Source of the DNA: CAXNKG01 sp964202965
GTDB lineage: Bacteria; Acidobacteriota; Vicinamibacteria; Vicinamibacterales; UBA2999
NCBI GenBank assembly: GCA_964202965.1
Contig: CAXNKG010000003.1
Span: 1-64,000, forward strand
DNA: 64,000 bases
Reading direction: 5' to 3'
In this document: piece by piece, positions 25,857 to 35,088 of the stretch
How positions within the stretch are numbered: the stretch's first letter is position 1
Layout of the letters: each line of letters begins with the position of its first letter
The notes under the pieces: generated by a model
Databases searched by the model: none
The model's input: only the letters and a program-made list of their open reading frames with translations
What the model was told of the DNA's origin: nothing
Made by a program: the position numbers and the translations under genes

Positions 25857-26100
25857 CACAGGCCTCCTCATGTTCCCGATTCCCGACCGCGCGCGAGCAT
25901 CGATGAGCCGACGGCAAGAGACTGATGGCAAGTATTTATGGCTGCTGTGCGCACGGGTAGTATCAAGCCGACATTTCCTATTTGGCTTCCGAAGATCGGC
26001 CACATCCTACAACCGTTCGCTCTGCCCTGCTCGATTGGAGTCGTGCTGGTTCCGGTGGCGATCCACAGAGACGCCGTGCCGCACCTGCTCAGAACGCAGC
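25857..26100. other. Intergenic region upstream of the TonB receptor
   Basis: This 244-bp gap is lower in GC than its flanks in places and carries the leader of the TonB receptor gene, including its strong AGGAGG ribosome binding site at the receptor end. A TTGATA and a TAAATA element occur on the minus strand, but the 22-bp spacing is too long for a standard promoter. No small gene was recognised. Confidence 0.35.
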
Positions 26101-26427
26101 TCACTGTGCCGCGGTGATCGAGTCCACCTGGATCGTCTTGGTCCTGCCGTCGAGCACGCCCGTGACCTGCACTTTTTGTCCCGCGAACTTCTCCGGCGTC
26201 TGCTGGTCGCTCAGCGTGTAGACGGTTGTGCCATCACGGAGCACGTACTGGGCGCCGTGCGCGATGACGCAGGCCACCGTGCACTCGGCGTCGGTCGGCC
26301 CCATGCGCATGGAGGCATGACCGGCCGTGGCGCACATGTCGTCGGTGATGACCCCGGTGAACGTCTGCTTCTCCTGCGCCGCCGACAGCGCGCCCACCGC
26401 GAGCAGGCCTACGATCAGATGCTTCAT
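26101..26427 (-). CDS. Small secreted protein, DUF5818-like
   Basis: This 108-aa protein has a signal peptide (MKHLIVGLLAVGALSAAQ) and a compact domain with the landmark KQTFTGVITDDMCATAGHASMRMGPTDAECTVACVIAHGAQYVLRDGTTVYTLSDQQTPEKFAGQKVQVTGVLD. The motif 'F-x-G-x-x-x-D-x-x-C ... M-x-x-x-D-x-x-C-x-x-x-C' is frequent in acidobacterial secreted proteins and the three Cys may bind metal or form a disulfide. A GGAGGGCGTC ribosome binding region precedes the ATG. The C-terminal part resembles an OB-like beta-barrel. Function is unknown. Confidence 0.62.
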   Translation of the reverse strand: MKHLIVGLLAVGALSAAQEKQTFTGVITDDMCATAGHASMRMGPTDAECTVACVIAHGAQYVLRDGTTVYTLSDQQTPEKFAGQKVQVTGVLDGRTKTIQVDSITAAQ

Positions 26428-26443
26428 GACGCCCTCCAGAACA

Positions 26444-26469
26444 CGTGCGCAGGCTCACGCCTGCGCACG
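26444..26469. repeat. Palindromic hairpin, copy 1 of a dispersed short palindrome
   Basis: An 11-bp perfect stem with a TCAC loop lies between two secreted-protein genes; its core GCGCAGGC-TCAC-GCCTGCGC has the same arms as the hairpin at 45218-45237, where the loop is TGAC. It could act as a transcript-stabilising or terminating structure, but there is no T tract. Two unlinked copies with identical arms suggest a REP-like family. Confidence 0.6.
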
Positions 26470-26489
26470 GCACACTGGTGAAAACCGGA

Positions 26490-27077
26490 TCAATGTCCAG
26501 GAATCATGATGTGCGCGGTCGACGTCCCGGCATTCATGATCCACGCACCGCCCATTTTCGGATTGTCGGGCAATCCCGTTGACTGGGTCGTCGCACCCGG
26601 TGTGGCGACGGTCATGTGTGGGCGCGCGCGCGCCTGGTCGGGTCCACTCAGGTTGTGAAACCCGGACCCGTACTCGGGCTTGACGCGGGTTCCGTCCTTT
26701 TCCGACGCGTCGAGCATCGCCTGTTTCTTGTCGCCCATGGCTTCGAATGTCAGATTCTGCGCGACACGGACGAGATTGGCGATGCTGGTGCACTCAATCG
26801 AGAACGCCGGCTGTCCGGCCTGTCCCGATCGGTCGTAGCACACCAGACGGTTCGTGCCCTTCCTCAGCGTGTCGTACGTGAAATCCGGTTTCCACTTGAC
26901 GACCGTGGCCTGGTCGCGCTGGTTGGCGGGAGCCGCGAGCACGGCCTTGTCGACGTCGGCCTGCGACGCCCCCTGCTCCAGTGGCGGGAGCGGCGGGGCT
27001 GCGCCGCGGCCCTCCTGCGCAAAAACGCTGGTCGAAACGAGCAGCGCACCAACAATGAGAGTAACGAGACGTGTCAT
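26490..27077 (-). CDS. Secreted protein of unknown function
   Basis: This 195-aa protein has a signal peptide (MTRLVTLIVGALLVSTSVFAQ) and a good ribosome binding site (GGAGG, seven bases before the ATG). The mature part contains GASQADVDKAVLAAPANQRDQATVVKWKPDFTYDTLRKGTNRLVCYD, SIECTSIANLVRVAQNL and PKMGGAWIMNAGTSTAHIMIPGH. No transmembrane segment, catalytic motif or repeat is evident. It is in the same orientation as the neighbouring small secreted protein, with the palindrome between them. I do not recognise a characterised family. Confidence 0.6.
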   Translation of the reverse strand: MTRLVTLIVGALLVSTSVFAQEGRGAAPPLPPLEQGASQADVDKAVLAAPANQRDQATVVKWKPDFTYDTLRKGTNRLVCYDRSGQAGQPAFSIECTSIANLVRVAQNLTFEAMGDKKQAMLDASEKDGTRVKPEYGSGFHNLSGPDQARARPHMTVATPGATTQSTGLPDNPKMGGAWIMNAGTSTAHIMIPGH

Positions 27078-27300
27078 GGCGTGACCTCCACTTGAATGGC
27101 TTGGAACGTTCTTGCCGGCGAGCGAACACTATATCGTGGCGCACACTCGCCCGTTGCCGATTGTTGAGGAGCAACGGGCCGGCTCGATGACGCTACAATT
27201 TGCCACATTTCTCCCCGCCATCCAGGCGGCAAATTGCGCTACCCTTCCACCCCGAATTCGTACTGGACCGCGAACCCCACTGCGTCGCTGGAGGCACCCT

Positions 27301-28032
27301 ATGATGCGCACCGCCGCCTTCGTTATTACGTTCTTCGTTTCGACCGCCGGCCTCGCGGCGGCCCAGGAGTGGGCCGAGTTCCAAAGCATTCGGGACGGCT
27401 TCACGGTCACGTTCCCCGGTCAGCCGACCGTGAAGGACGCCACCTGGAAATCCCAGCAGAACTACGTCCTGCCGGCCCGGCAGTACACCGCCGACCGGGG
27501 CCGTGCCCACTACTCGATCACGGTGGTCGACTACAGGGGCATCGAGCGGATGGCCCAGGAGCGCGTGAAGACGTGTCCGGCAGGCGCGCCGCTTTGTGTG
27601 GGCACCGCTCTGGGGGGATTCGGCATGTGGAAGCACGACGTGCGGGAGGCGCCTCTCTTCGCCACGATGCAGTTCCTTCAGCGCGACGCGAAGCTGACCG
27701 ACCTCTCCTGGAGTCAGCACGACATGGTGGTGGGCCAGGAGTTGCAAATGCTCAACACCGACCAGTCGCGCACCTACGGCTATGTCGCCATGCACGACAT
27801 GAGGCTCTACATCCTGGAAGCGACGATTCCCGCTGGGGATCCGCCCGCGACGCTGTTCCAGTCGTCGATGTCCTGGGTGGATGCCAGCGGCAGCGGCATC
27901 CGGTACCAGACGATGTACAGCAACGAGTTCCACGGTCTGGGGGTGTATCCCGTGCCGGCACGGGCGCCGGCCGCCGTGGGCGCGCCGGCCGCCGCACCGC
28001 CGGAGCGGGGCGGCAACGCCGGGGCCCGCTAG
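27301..28032 (+). CDS. Secreted protein of unknown function
   Basis: The start is the ATG pair at 27301, with GGAGG seven bases upstream; the open frame back to 27112 carries no coding signal of its own. The 243-aa precursor has a signal peptide (MMRTAAFVITFFVSTAGLAAAQ) and a domain beginning EWAEFQSIRDGFTVTFPGQPTVKDATW, followed by PARQYTADRGRAHYSITVVDY. This 'F-x-V-x-F-P-G-x-P' opening is common in small periplasmic proteins of unknown role. A Pro/Ala/Gly-rich tail (about 212-243) closes it. The next gene follows after 56 bp on the same strand. Confidence 0.62.
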   Translation: MMRTAAFVITFFVSTAGLAAAQEWAEFQSIRDGFTVTFPGQPTVKDATWKSQQNYVLPARQYTADRGRAHYSITVVDYRGIERMAQERVKTCPAGAPLCVGTALGGFGMWKHDVREAPLFATMQFLQRDAKLTDLSWSQHDMVVGQELQMLNTDQSRTYGYVAMHDMRLYILEATIPAGDPPATLFQSSMSWVDASGSGIRYQTMYSNEFHGLGVYPVPARAPAAVGAPAAAPPERGGNAGAR

Positions 28033-28088
28033 GCCAGCCGGCCATGACTACACCCGCCGGAAGGCGGTTACGAGAGGAGTTGCCCATC

Positions 28089-28607
28089 ATGCACAGCCGC
28101 CAGTTTCGGATTCGTGTCGCGACGATGACCCTGCTCCTCGGCCTGGCCTCGACGGCAATGGCGCGGGCGCAGCAGCCGGCGATGACGGACGCAGACGTCG
28201 CCCGGGTCAAGACCGAAGTGACCGCCGCCCTGGACACGTACTACGCCTACTTCTCGGCGCGCAACCTGAAGGCGCTGCCCGAGGAGATCTTCAACATCCC
28301 GTGGATCGTGATCGACGGGTCCGGACCGCAGGCGGATCTGACCAGGGAGCAGGCGCTGGCGCGATTCGAGGGCTCTGTGAAGACCCTGGTCGCCAGCGGC
28401 TGGGGCAAGTCGGTGTTCACCACCCAGAGCGTATGCGTGCTGAACGCCAGCGCGGCGATCGCCAGCGGCTACAATACGCGCTACAAGGCCGATGGCAGCG
28501 TGATGTCGGTAGGCGGCGTGTCGTACCTGTTCGGCCGGACGACGCAAGGATGGCGCGTGGTGTCCTACACGGGCCACGCCCGCGACAAGGTGGTGCGCTG
28601 TGACTGA
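28089..28607 (+). CDS. Secreted NTF2/SnoaL-like protein
   Basis: This 172-aa protein starts at the ATG at 28089, preceded by GAGAGGAG. It has a signal peptide (MHSRQFRIRVATMTLLLGLASTAMARAQ) and a roughly 130-residue alpha+beta domain: VKTEVTAALDTYYAYFSARNLKALPEEIFNIPWIVIDG, then LTREQALARFEGSVKTLVASGWGKSVF and GYNTRYKADGSVMSVGGVSYLFGRTTQGWRVVSYTGH. The order helix-helix-strand with a late 'W-R-V-x-x-Y' strand is typical of the NTF2/SnoaL cone fold. Many such proteins bind small hydrophobic ligands, but no catalytic residue can be assigned. The longer frame to 27234 overlaps the upstream gene and is rejected. Confidence 0.65.
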   Translation: MHSRQFRIRVATMTLLLGLASTAMARAQQPAMTDADVARVKTEVTAALDTYYAYFSARNLKALPEEIFNIPWIVIDGSGPQADLTREQALARFEGSVKTLVASGWGKSVFTTQSVCVLNASAAIASGYNTRYKADGSVMSVGGVSYLFGRTTQGWRVVSYTGHARDKVVRCD

Positions 28608-28687
28608 GTCGCGCTCCCGGCATGGATCGGCGCATCGGCCGCCGTCTGCAGAGAATGTGTGAGCAGGTTCACAACAGCAGGCCCGGG

Positions 28688-28990
28688 CTACTGACCGGCG
28701 CGGCGACGGACTTCAGCTAAGAGCGGGTCCTCGGCAGCTTTCGCACGGATGTTGAGATAGACGCGGTATGACTCGGCACACTCCGCGCTGTTGAGGCCCT
28801 GCCGGGCTCGGCCCTGGTAGTAATAGACCCACGGGAGATACCCAAAGGCGGGCTCCTCGTCCAGGAACAGCTCGCCGCGGCTGTTGAGGCTCCGGTCACA
28901 CTCGGAATCGGCCTGCAGGAACAGACCGGCTGCCACATACGCTCGCCCAAGGTCGAAGCGGCCAATCCATGTAGGGAACAGAACGTCGGC
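28688..28990 (-). pseudogene. C-terminal remnant of an acidobacterial TPR protein (kinase or cyclase type)
   Basis: The minus-strand frame reads LFPTWIGRFDLGRAYVAAGL, ADSECDRSLNSRGELFLDEE, FGYLPWVYYYQGRARQGLNS and AAEDPLLAEVRRRAGQ. This is the ending commonly seen in large acidobacterial Ser/Thr-kinase-TPR and winged-helix-TPR proteins. It is interrupted upstream by a TAG at 28991-28993 and nothing recognisable precedes it, so about 100 residues remain of a protein normally many hundred residues long. The GTG at 28936 could start an 82-aa product, but there is no reason to think it functional. Confidence 0.6.
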
Positions 28991-29106
28991 CTACTCATCC
29001 TCGAGTCCCGCCTCCATGTTGAATCGTACCGGGGTCGCAAGAACAGGGACAAGACGAGAATCCGACCACCAGAGGCGCGCAACGACCGAGTTCCAGGCCC
29101 GCTCTA

Positions 29107-31061
29107 ATGCCGTTGCTGGCGTTTATCGGCCTGGCGGCGGGCATCGCCTTCTCCGGGACCTACTACTACCTAAGAACCGAGCAGCGCTTCCGGCTTGCGG
29201 CAGAACAGGAACTCCTCGCCATCGCCGATCTGAAGGTGGGTCAACTGGTGTCGTGGCGTGACGAACACATCATGGATGCGAGGGTCCTGGGCACTGTGTG
29301 GGAGAGGGGCGACGCGGCGCGCTTCGTTGCGCAGCCGAACGACGCAGCCGCGCGACGTGCACTGACGGAGGTGCTGGAGCAGGTCACGGCAGCATACGGC
29401 TATGAAGAGGCTCAGGTGTTGGATAGCAAGGGGGTCTCGCTCCTTACCGTGCGCGCCGTGGGCAGCCAAGCAGACTCCACGCTGGTCCAGACAGCCACCG
29501 ATGCCCTGCGGGCCGGTCAGGTCACGATTGAGGACCTTTACCGAAGCGACTCCGACCAGCAGATCTATCTGCGGGTGATAGCTCCGTTCTTCAGTATGGC
29601 GGATGCCAGCCAACCGCTGGGCGTGATCGCTCTGCGCCTGAAGCCGACGGCCTTCCTCTATCCGTTCATTCAGTCCTGGCCGGTGCCCAGTGAGACCGGC
29701 GAGACGCTGCTCGTTCGACGAGATGGAGACAGCGTCCTGTACCTGAACGACCTGCGGTTCCAGGCGCAAGCGGCCCTCAACGTGCGGGGCTCACTCCGAG
29801 GGAACGACCTCCCGGCGGCCCGGGCGGTCATGGGGCAGACGGGAATCATGGAGGGAATGGACTACCGCGGCGTGCGGGTGATGGCCGCCCTGCGCATGGT
29901 TCCGGATTCGTCCTGGTTTCTGGTGGCGAAGAAGGACCTGGCGGAGGTGACTGCACCGGGCAGGGCGCTGCTGTGGCCGGTGGTCTTACTGATGGGCGTT
30001 ACGATCCTCGGTGCCGGCCTCGGCGTGAATCTGTCCTGGCAGCGACAGGCTCTCCACCACTACCGGCAGCAGGCGGGGGCAGACGAAAAGATGCGCGACA
30101 GCGAGCTGAAATTCCGCACCTTGTTCGACACAACGACCGACGCCCACATGTTGCTTGCCGACGGTCTCTTCGTGGACTGCAACGCCACGACGGCCCACTG
30201 GGAGGGGTGCTCAGCGCCGTGCTCCCTGACCATCCGGATCGCCCGCTCTCGGACCTCCGGGGAATATCGACTCTGTCGTGCCATGGGCTCCATCCTCTCA
30301 AGGAATGAGCCCTCCCACGATCCCGGTACGATTCAGAGAGTCACGTGGGCGAGTCCCCGGCGATCGTGCCCTGCGGATCGTACGTCATGCTTGCCATACG
30401 CGATTCCGGCGTCGGCATGGACGAGGCCACGCGCGCGCGCGCGTTCGAGCCGTTCTACACGACCAAGCCGCAGGGCAAGGGCACGGGGCTGGGGTTGTCT
30501 ACCGTGTACGGCATCGTCAAGCAGAGCTCAGGCTTCGTCAAGCAGAGCTCAGGCTTCGCCTGGATCGACAGCACGGTCGGCCGCGGGACGACTGTCACGG
30601 TCTACCTGCCACGTGCGACCGGGGAGGCGCTGTCCCCCGGCGCGCCCAAAAAGACTGCAGCGCCCGGAGGGACCGCCGTAGCGCCACGCCCCGGCACCGG
30701 CACCATTCTCGTCGTTGAAGACAATCCCTCGCTTCGCAAGGTCGCCACTCGTATGCTCGAGTCCGGCGGCTACACCGTGCTTGGGGCCGGCACGGGGCCG
30801 GAGGCACTGAGCCTTCTGGCCCGCCAGGCAGGCCCGGTGTCCCTGGTGCTGACCGATGTGGTGATGCCCGGCATGAACGGGCGGGAACTCGCGGAGCAGA
30901 TTGCGGAGTCCCACCCGGAGATCAGGGTGGTCTTCATGTCTGGGTACACCGAGGACGCCGTGTTGCTGCGCGGAGTGTCGGAGGCACACATGGCCTTCAT
31001 CGGCAAGCCGTTCTCCAAGCCGCAGTTACTCGAGAAGGTTCACCAGGTTCTCAATTCGTAG
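29107..31061 (+). pseudogene. Decayed hybrid sensor histidine kinase / response regulator
   Basis: Frame 1 (29107 to about 30340) encodes an N-terminal membrane helix, a periplasmic sensor domain (QELLAIADLKVGQLVSWRDEH to LVAKKDLAEVT), a second membrane helix (LLWPVVLLMGVTILGAGLGV), and the start of a PAS domain (KMRDSELKFRTLFDTTTDAHMLLADGLFVDCNATT). The PAS breaks off near 30200. A different frame (30345-31061) resumes inside a HATPase domain (IRDSGVGMDEATRARAFEPFYTTK, GKGTGLGL) and ends in a receiver domain with the phospho-acceptor Asp in LVLTDVVMPGMNG. The rest of PAS, the HisKA phospho-His region and the N box are absent, so autophosphorylation is impossible: an internal deletion plus frameshift. 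The HATPase part also has a 21-bp tandem duplication. Confidence 0.72.
30515..30556 (+). repeat. 21-bp perfect tandem duplication inside the broken kinase gene
   Basis: Two adjacent identical 21-bp units (30515-30535 and 30536-30556) duplicate seven codons (VKQSSGF) in the HATPase domain, just after the G2 box GTGLGLSTVYGI. Related kinases have a single GIVKQSGGF at this site. The duplication is in frame but sits in a gene already inactivated upstream, which fits relaxed selection. Confidence 0.75.
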
Positions 31062-31113
31062 ACTGGCGCTGGCGTCCACCCCGCTTGAGTCGCACTCGGC
31101 TTTAGGCGTCGTC

Positions 31114-32376
31114 CTACTGCTTCTTGCCCTGATCGTGCGGCACGACGACGCCCACGTTCGCCGTCGCCCTGTTGCCGGTGTCATCCGTGCACGTGACGGT
31201 CACCGTATACACCCGCCCGCTGCCATTGCCACTGCGGGCCGCCCGCAGCCGAACGGACAGCGGACCGGTCACGGCGAGGTCGCCGGAGTCGCCCTCGTTG
31301 CTGGTCACTGACGTGACTTCGCAGGTCGGATTGGCAGTGAAATCGTCAGTGGCGGTAACGGTGATTGAGACGTCCTTCATCGTGTCGTCTGGCGGCCACA
31401 GCGCATCGGGCGACGCCGACGTCGCCGTGATCACGGGCGGCGTTGTGTCCACGACGCAGCCCTCAAAATCGCACGCCTGGTAGGCGGCGGTCTCGCCCGC
31501 CAGAGTGGAGATCATGTTGGGAGCATTGCCGCCGCTACGCCAGGCGATGAAGTTCGTGACCTTGTACGGCCCGTCGAGACCGCTCGAGCCGATGGCCGTA
31601 CCGTCGAAGCGGAGGGGAAGGGTCCTCGCCCCAGCGGAAAAGAACCCACTGCCAGTCGCCATGCCGAGGTTCGTTCCGTCCGGAGCCTCGATCGCCGCGC
31701 TCCAGCGGTAGGTACCTGCTGCCGGATCTTCCAGGTTGACCAGGAAGCTGACGTCCAGATGCTCATACTTGCCATTGGAGTTCGTATCGACGCCGTGTTC
31801 GTCGATCCCGATCAGTGACATGCCGTGGCTGGTGGTCACCTCCTCCAGGATCAGGGCCGCCCAGTCGATGGCCGTGCACCAGACAAATTCTGCGTTGGCC
31901 GTATCGATCTCGATCGTCACGTCATTGCTCACCGCTCCTGAGCCGCCGGTCGGAAACACGACCTTCGCGATCGGCACGTAGAACGAATTCAGGGTCCAGG
32001 CGTTGTTGATGCCCAGAAGATGTCCCAGGTTGAGCCCATTGAACGAGACGATGTCGACCTCCGGCTGGTAGCCAGGCACGTTCGCCTTGTCATCGACATC
32101 GAACGCCGGCATCAACAGTTTCGCGGTGGCCGGCAGGACGCTCGGGAGGCTATCGACCGGGATCTGAATGCGGAGCGGACTGCCATTGCGGAAGGTGCAG
32201 CCGGTATCGAGCCCGCCGCCGGAATCAATCACGAAGACGTTGTTCGAGGGATTGGGCGGATCGATTGGCGCACTGCCGCTATGCGCTGCCCAGACGACGG
32301 CTGGCAGCGCCATCGTGAGAGCCGCGATACCGGCGAGTATCGACCTCGAAAGGGTCCTGCTTGCGAGTATTCGCAT
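31114..32376 (-). CDS. Secreted protein with C-terminal Ig/HYR-like domain
   Basis: The start is the ATG at 32376 (MRILASRTLSRSILAGIAALTMALPAVVWAA), which has AAGGAGG eight bases upstream and opens a clear signal peptide; the 420-aa precursor is exported. The N-terminal 290 residues look like beta-rich surface-protein sequence (FRNGSPLRIQIPVDSLPSVLPATAKLLMPAFDVDD). The C-terminal portion, from DTTPPVITATSASPDALWPPDDTMKDVSITVTATDD to GRVYTVTVTCTDDTGNRATANVGVVVPHDQGKKQ, is a familiar bacterial Ig-like module ('LWPPNH-M' type). No cell-wall or PEP-CTERM sorting signal is seen. Role is unknown; adhesion or matrix function is a guess. Confidence 0.68.
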   Translation of the reverse strand: MRILASRTLSRSILAGIAALTMALPAVVWAAHSGSAPIDPPNPSNNVFVIDSGGGLDTGCTFRNGSPLRIQIPVDSLPSVLPATAKLLMPAFDVDDKANVPGYQPEVDIVSFNGLNLGHLLGINNAWTLNSFYVPIAKVVFPTGGSGAVSNDVTIEIDTANAEFVWCTAIDWAALILEEVTTSHGMSLIGIDEHGVDTNSNGKYEHLDVSFLVNLEDPAAGTYRWSAAIEAPDGTNLGMATGSGFFSAGARTLPLRFDGTAIGSSGLDGPYKVTNFIAWRSGGNAPNMISTLAGETAAYQACDFEGCVVDTTPPVITATSASPDALWPPDDTMKDVSITVTATDDFTANPTCEVTSVTSNEGDSGDLAVTGPLSVRLRAARSGNGSGRVYTVTVTCTDDTGNRATANVGVVVPHDQGKKQ

Positions 32377-32461
32377 CGGGAAATCCTCCTTACTCCTCAG
32401 ATTGGCCACGCCGTAATACAGATTGCCACGGTACACCGTAAGTTATCGCTCTAAACCCGCC

Positions 32462-32980
32462 CTATTGCTTCTTGGGCAGCTCTGCGTCGCCCCGCTTGAG
32501 CACTTCGCGCATGTCCAGCGGATTCTGCATGGCGCCGTCGGGGCCGAGGGGTGAGGCCTTGGTTGCGGATCCGGCGTGGCTCTGCGGCTCGGCAGACGGA
32601 CGCACCTTCAGCTGACCGGCCGCGCGATCGAGCGCCTGCTGCAGGAGGGCCGTGTCAAACGGCTTGGTCACGTACGCGACCGCGCCCATGAGCCGGCTCG
32701 TGCGAATCGTCGTGGGGTCGTCCCGGCCGGTGCTCATGACGACCGCCGTCTCAGGCCAGCAGGTCTCCACCTGCTCGACCAGCCACAACCCGTTGTACTC
32801 CGGCATGTTGATGTCGCAGAGCAGAATGTCGGCCGGGTCGGCCTTCATGGCGTCCATGGCGTCCATGGCGCTACCGACAGCCCGGACGTGTCCATATCCC
32901 CAACTCGTGAGCCAGCGCGACAGAAGCTGGCGAACCTGCGCCTCATCGTCGACGATCAGTACCTTCTTGTCGTGGGACAT
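32462..32980 (-). CDS. Single-domain response regulator (CheY-like receiver)
   Basis: This 172-aa protein is a receiver domain: the acidic pair D11/D12 (LIVDDEAQVRQLL), phospho-acceptor D56 (ILLCDINMPEYNG), the conserved Thr/Ser in VVMSTGRDD and Lys in YVTKPFD are all present. A tail of about 45 residues (from LKVRPSAEPQSHAG) is low-complexity and has no DNA-binding or enzymatic domain, so output must be by protein contact. A 9-bp repeat (ATGGCGTCC) gives the internal DAMDAM. It lies downstream of the coiled-coil gene on the same strand; the broken histidine kinase nearby is not necessarily its partner. Confidence 0.85.
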   Translation of the reverse strand: MSHDKKVLIVDDEAQVRQLLSRWLTSWGYGHVRAVGSAMDAMDAMKADPADILLCDINMPEYNGLWLVEQVETCWPETAVVMSTGRDDPTTIRTSRLMGAVAYVTKPFDTALLQQALDRAAGQLKVRPSAEPQSHAGSATKASPLGPDGAMQNPLDMREVLKRGDAELPKKQ

Positions 32981-33022
32981 CGTTTCTCCTCCAGCCTCCG
33001 GCGCGGCGCGTCACCGGCCGGC

Positions 33023-34917
33023 TCAGGCCGACTGCCGTCCTTCATCGGATGTGCCGCCGCTGCGCGAGCGCAACTGGCGGATGCTCTGTTCGATACGCTC
33101 GGCCAGCTCCCGTTCCTGGCTCAGCATGCGCAGCGTGTTCTGCGCCTCCTGCATCACGAACTGCACGCTCGACAGCTTCTCGGTGAGATGGTCGACCATC
33201 GCCTTCTGCTCGCCGACGGTCTCGAGATTAACCCGGACGTCCTCGAGCAGGTTGGTGATGAGCGCAGTCTTCGACTGGACTTCGTCCACGTCGCGCCGGC
33301 GCGCCTCGATGGACGCGATCGCGTCGTCGGCGGCGGTCGCCAGCGCGAGCAGTTCCTGCACCTGCCGCCGGAGCCCCGTGACCTGGTCGCGGTGGTCGGT
33401 GACGAACAGCAGATCCTCGCGGCTCTTCGCGCTGATCGCGTGTACGGCCTCAAGCTCGGTGCGCACCGACGCGAGGACCGCTTCGCGGTCCGCGAGCCCC
33501 TTGAGCCGGTCGTCGATGTCGGTGGACGCCTGGGCCAGCTCGGCCATCTTCATCTCGACGCCCGAGAGCTTCTTCTCCGAGAAGGCCAGCTGGGATCGGC
33601 GCTGCTCAAGCTGGCGGTACATCGCGTCAGCGCGCCGCAGCTGCTCCTCGACGGTCTCGGCCTGTGCCACCGCCTCGCGCTGCCGCGCCTGGATGCGGGC
33701 GAGATCACCGAGGAGTTCCTCCTTGACGGCGCCGGAGCGCTCCAGCTCCTGCCGCAGCGTCTGCATCTGCTTCATGCGGTCGTCGGCCTCGTCCGCCAGC
33801 GCGCGGCTGGTATCGGACAGCTCGATGAGCCGCGCCTCCTGTTGCGCGAGGGCCTCCTCGTCGCGCTGGACGTCCTTGACGCGCGCCCCGGTCTTCTCGA
33901 CGCGGTCTTCGAGAATCGACATGCGCACATCGAGCGGCGCGAGCTTTGCCTGCGACGCGATGACGGCATCGACCTTCTGCTGCGCGTCCAGCATCTGCGT
34001 AATGACGCCGTCGCAATCGGTCCTGAGCGCGTCGAGCTCGGCGCGCCGTTCCAGCTGCGTCGCAAGCCTGCGGTCCACCTCGCTCGCGACCTCATGGAGG
34101 CCGTTGAGGCGCCCCTCCACGGCCTCGACGAACTGGATGCGCTCGGATACACGGACGACCTGGCCTTCAAGCGCGACCGACATCTCCGCCAGGCGCGAGG
34201 CGTGACGGAGGCCGTCGTCAATCTCCCCCAGCCGCCCGGTGATGGCGGTCATGGTCGCCTCGAGCTCCGGCGTCCGTGCACGGAATGACGACACACGGTC
34301 GGCGAACGATTCGAGCGCCGCCCGATCCGCCGTCAGCCGGTCGCGCAGCTGGGCGGCCTCCGCGTAGGACTGGTGGAAATCCTGGATCTCCTTGCGGAGC
34401 GTTTCGAGATCCGCGCGGCTCTGGCGCAGGCTCTCGTGCTGCGCCGCGGTCTTTGTGGACATGTCCTGCACGAGCGCGAGATGTTCGCGCAGCGATTCCA
34501 GGCTGGCCTGCCGCTGGCCCAGCTCGTCGGCCTGCTCGAGCAGGCGCTGAAACATGACGCTGAACTCCCCCATGCGGGCCGGGAGGTGCGACAGCTGGCG
34601 CTCGCGGGCCGCCAGCGTCTCCATCCGCTGCTCGGCCTGCTGGACCGAGCCGTCGAGGACACCCAGCTCGGCGTGGAGAAGAAGGGGCTGGAGACGCTTC
34701 AGCGTGTGGCAAGTGCCTCGAGGCTGCTGGTCGCCTCCGCCGCTTTCCTGTCGACCTGCTCGAGGGCCCTTCCGGTTTCGATCAGCGTCGCGCTACGCGT
34801 TGTGACCTGCGTGAGCATGGTGCTGAGCGCCGTCCGCTCCTCGCGCGCGGTCTTGATCACCGCGTCGAGCTCCTCGAGCTGTTGCTGGCGTTTGCGTCCG
34901 GTGAAGGCGTCGAGCAT
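33023..34917 (-). pseudogene. Long coiled-coil protein split by a frameshift near 34700
   Basis: From the ATG at 34917 the first frame reads MLDAFTGRKRQQQLEELDAV to SSLEALATR and stops at 34699. The next frame carries on at once with TLKRLQPLLLHAELGVLDGS, QQAEQRMETLAARERQ and then about 530 residues of almost continuous heptad-pattern coiled coil to 33023. Joining them by restoring one base gives a coherent protein of about 630 aa. No slippery heptamer or stimulatory structure is visible, so this is either a real inactivating deletion or a base-calling/assembly error. If intact, the protein would resemble SMC-like or myosin-like coiled coils without an ATPase head; the function is unknown. 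The downstream receiver gene shares its orientation. Confidence 0.7.
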
Positions 34918-35088
34918 GCGACAAAGAATACCTGCCGACGCGCCTAAGCTCAAGTGCTGATTGCAGTTACGAACACATCGAGGCGTGCGGGATGGTGACG
35001 ATTCTGCGGTCCCGATGCGCGGCGGACCGGGAATGCCCGTGTTCGGCGCTGGCGGGCGCTGATCGCCATCTTGCATCCTCGAGGCAGT

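Noticed and set aside
25871..26003. Longer N-terminus for the TonB receptor
   Set aside because: The ATG at 25856 has an ideal ribosome binding site and opens directly into a signal peptide; the upstream part shows no leader features.
34690..34715. Programmed ribosomal frameshift in the coiled-coil gene
   Set aside because: No X-XXY-YYZ slippery heptamer, rare-codon pause or downstream stem was visible; an indel is simpler.
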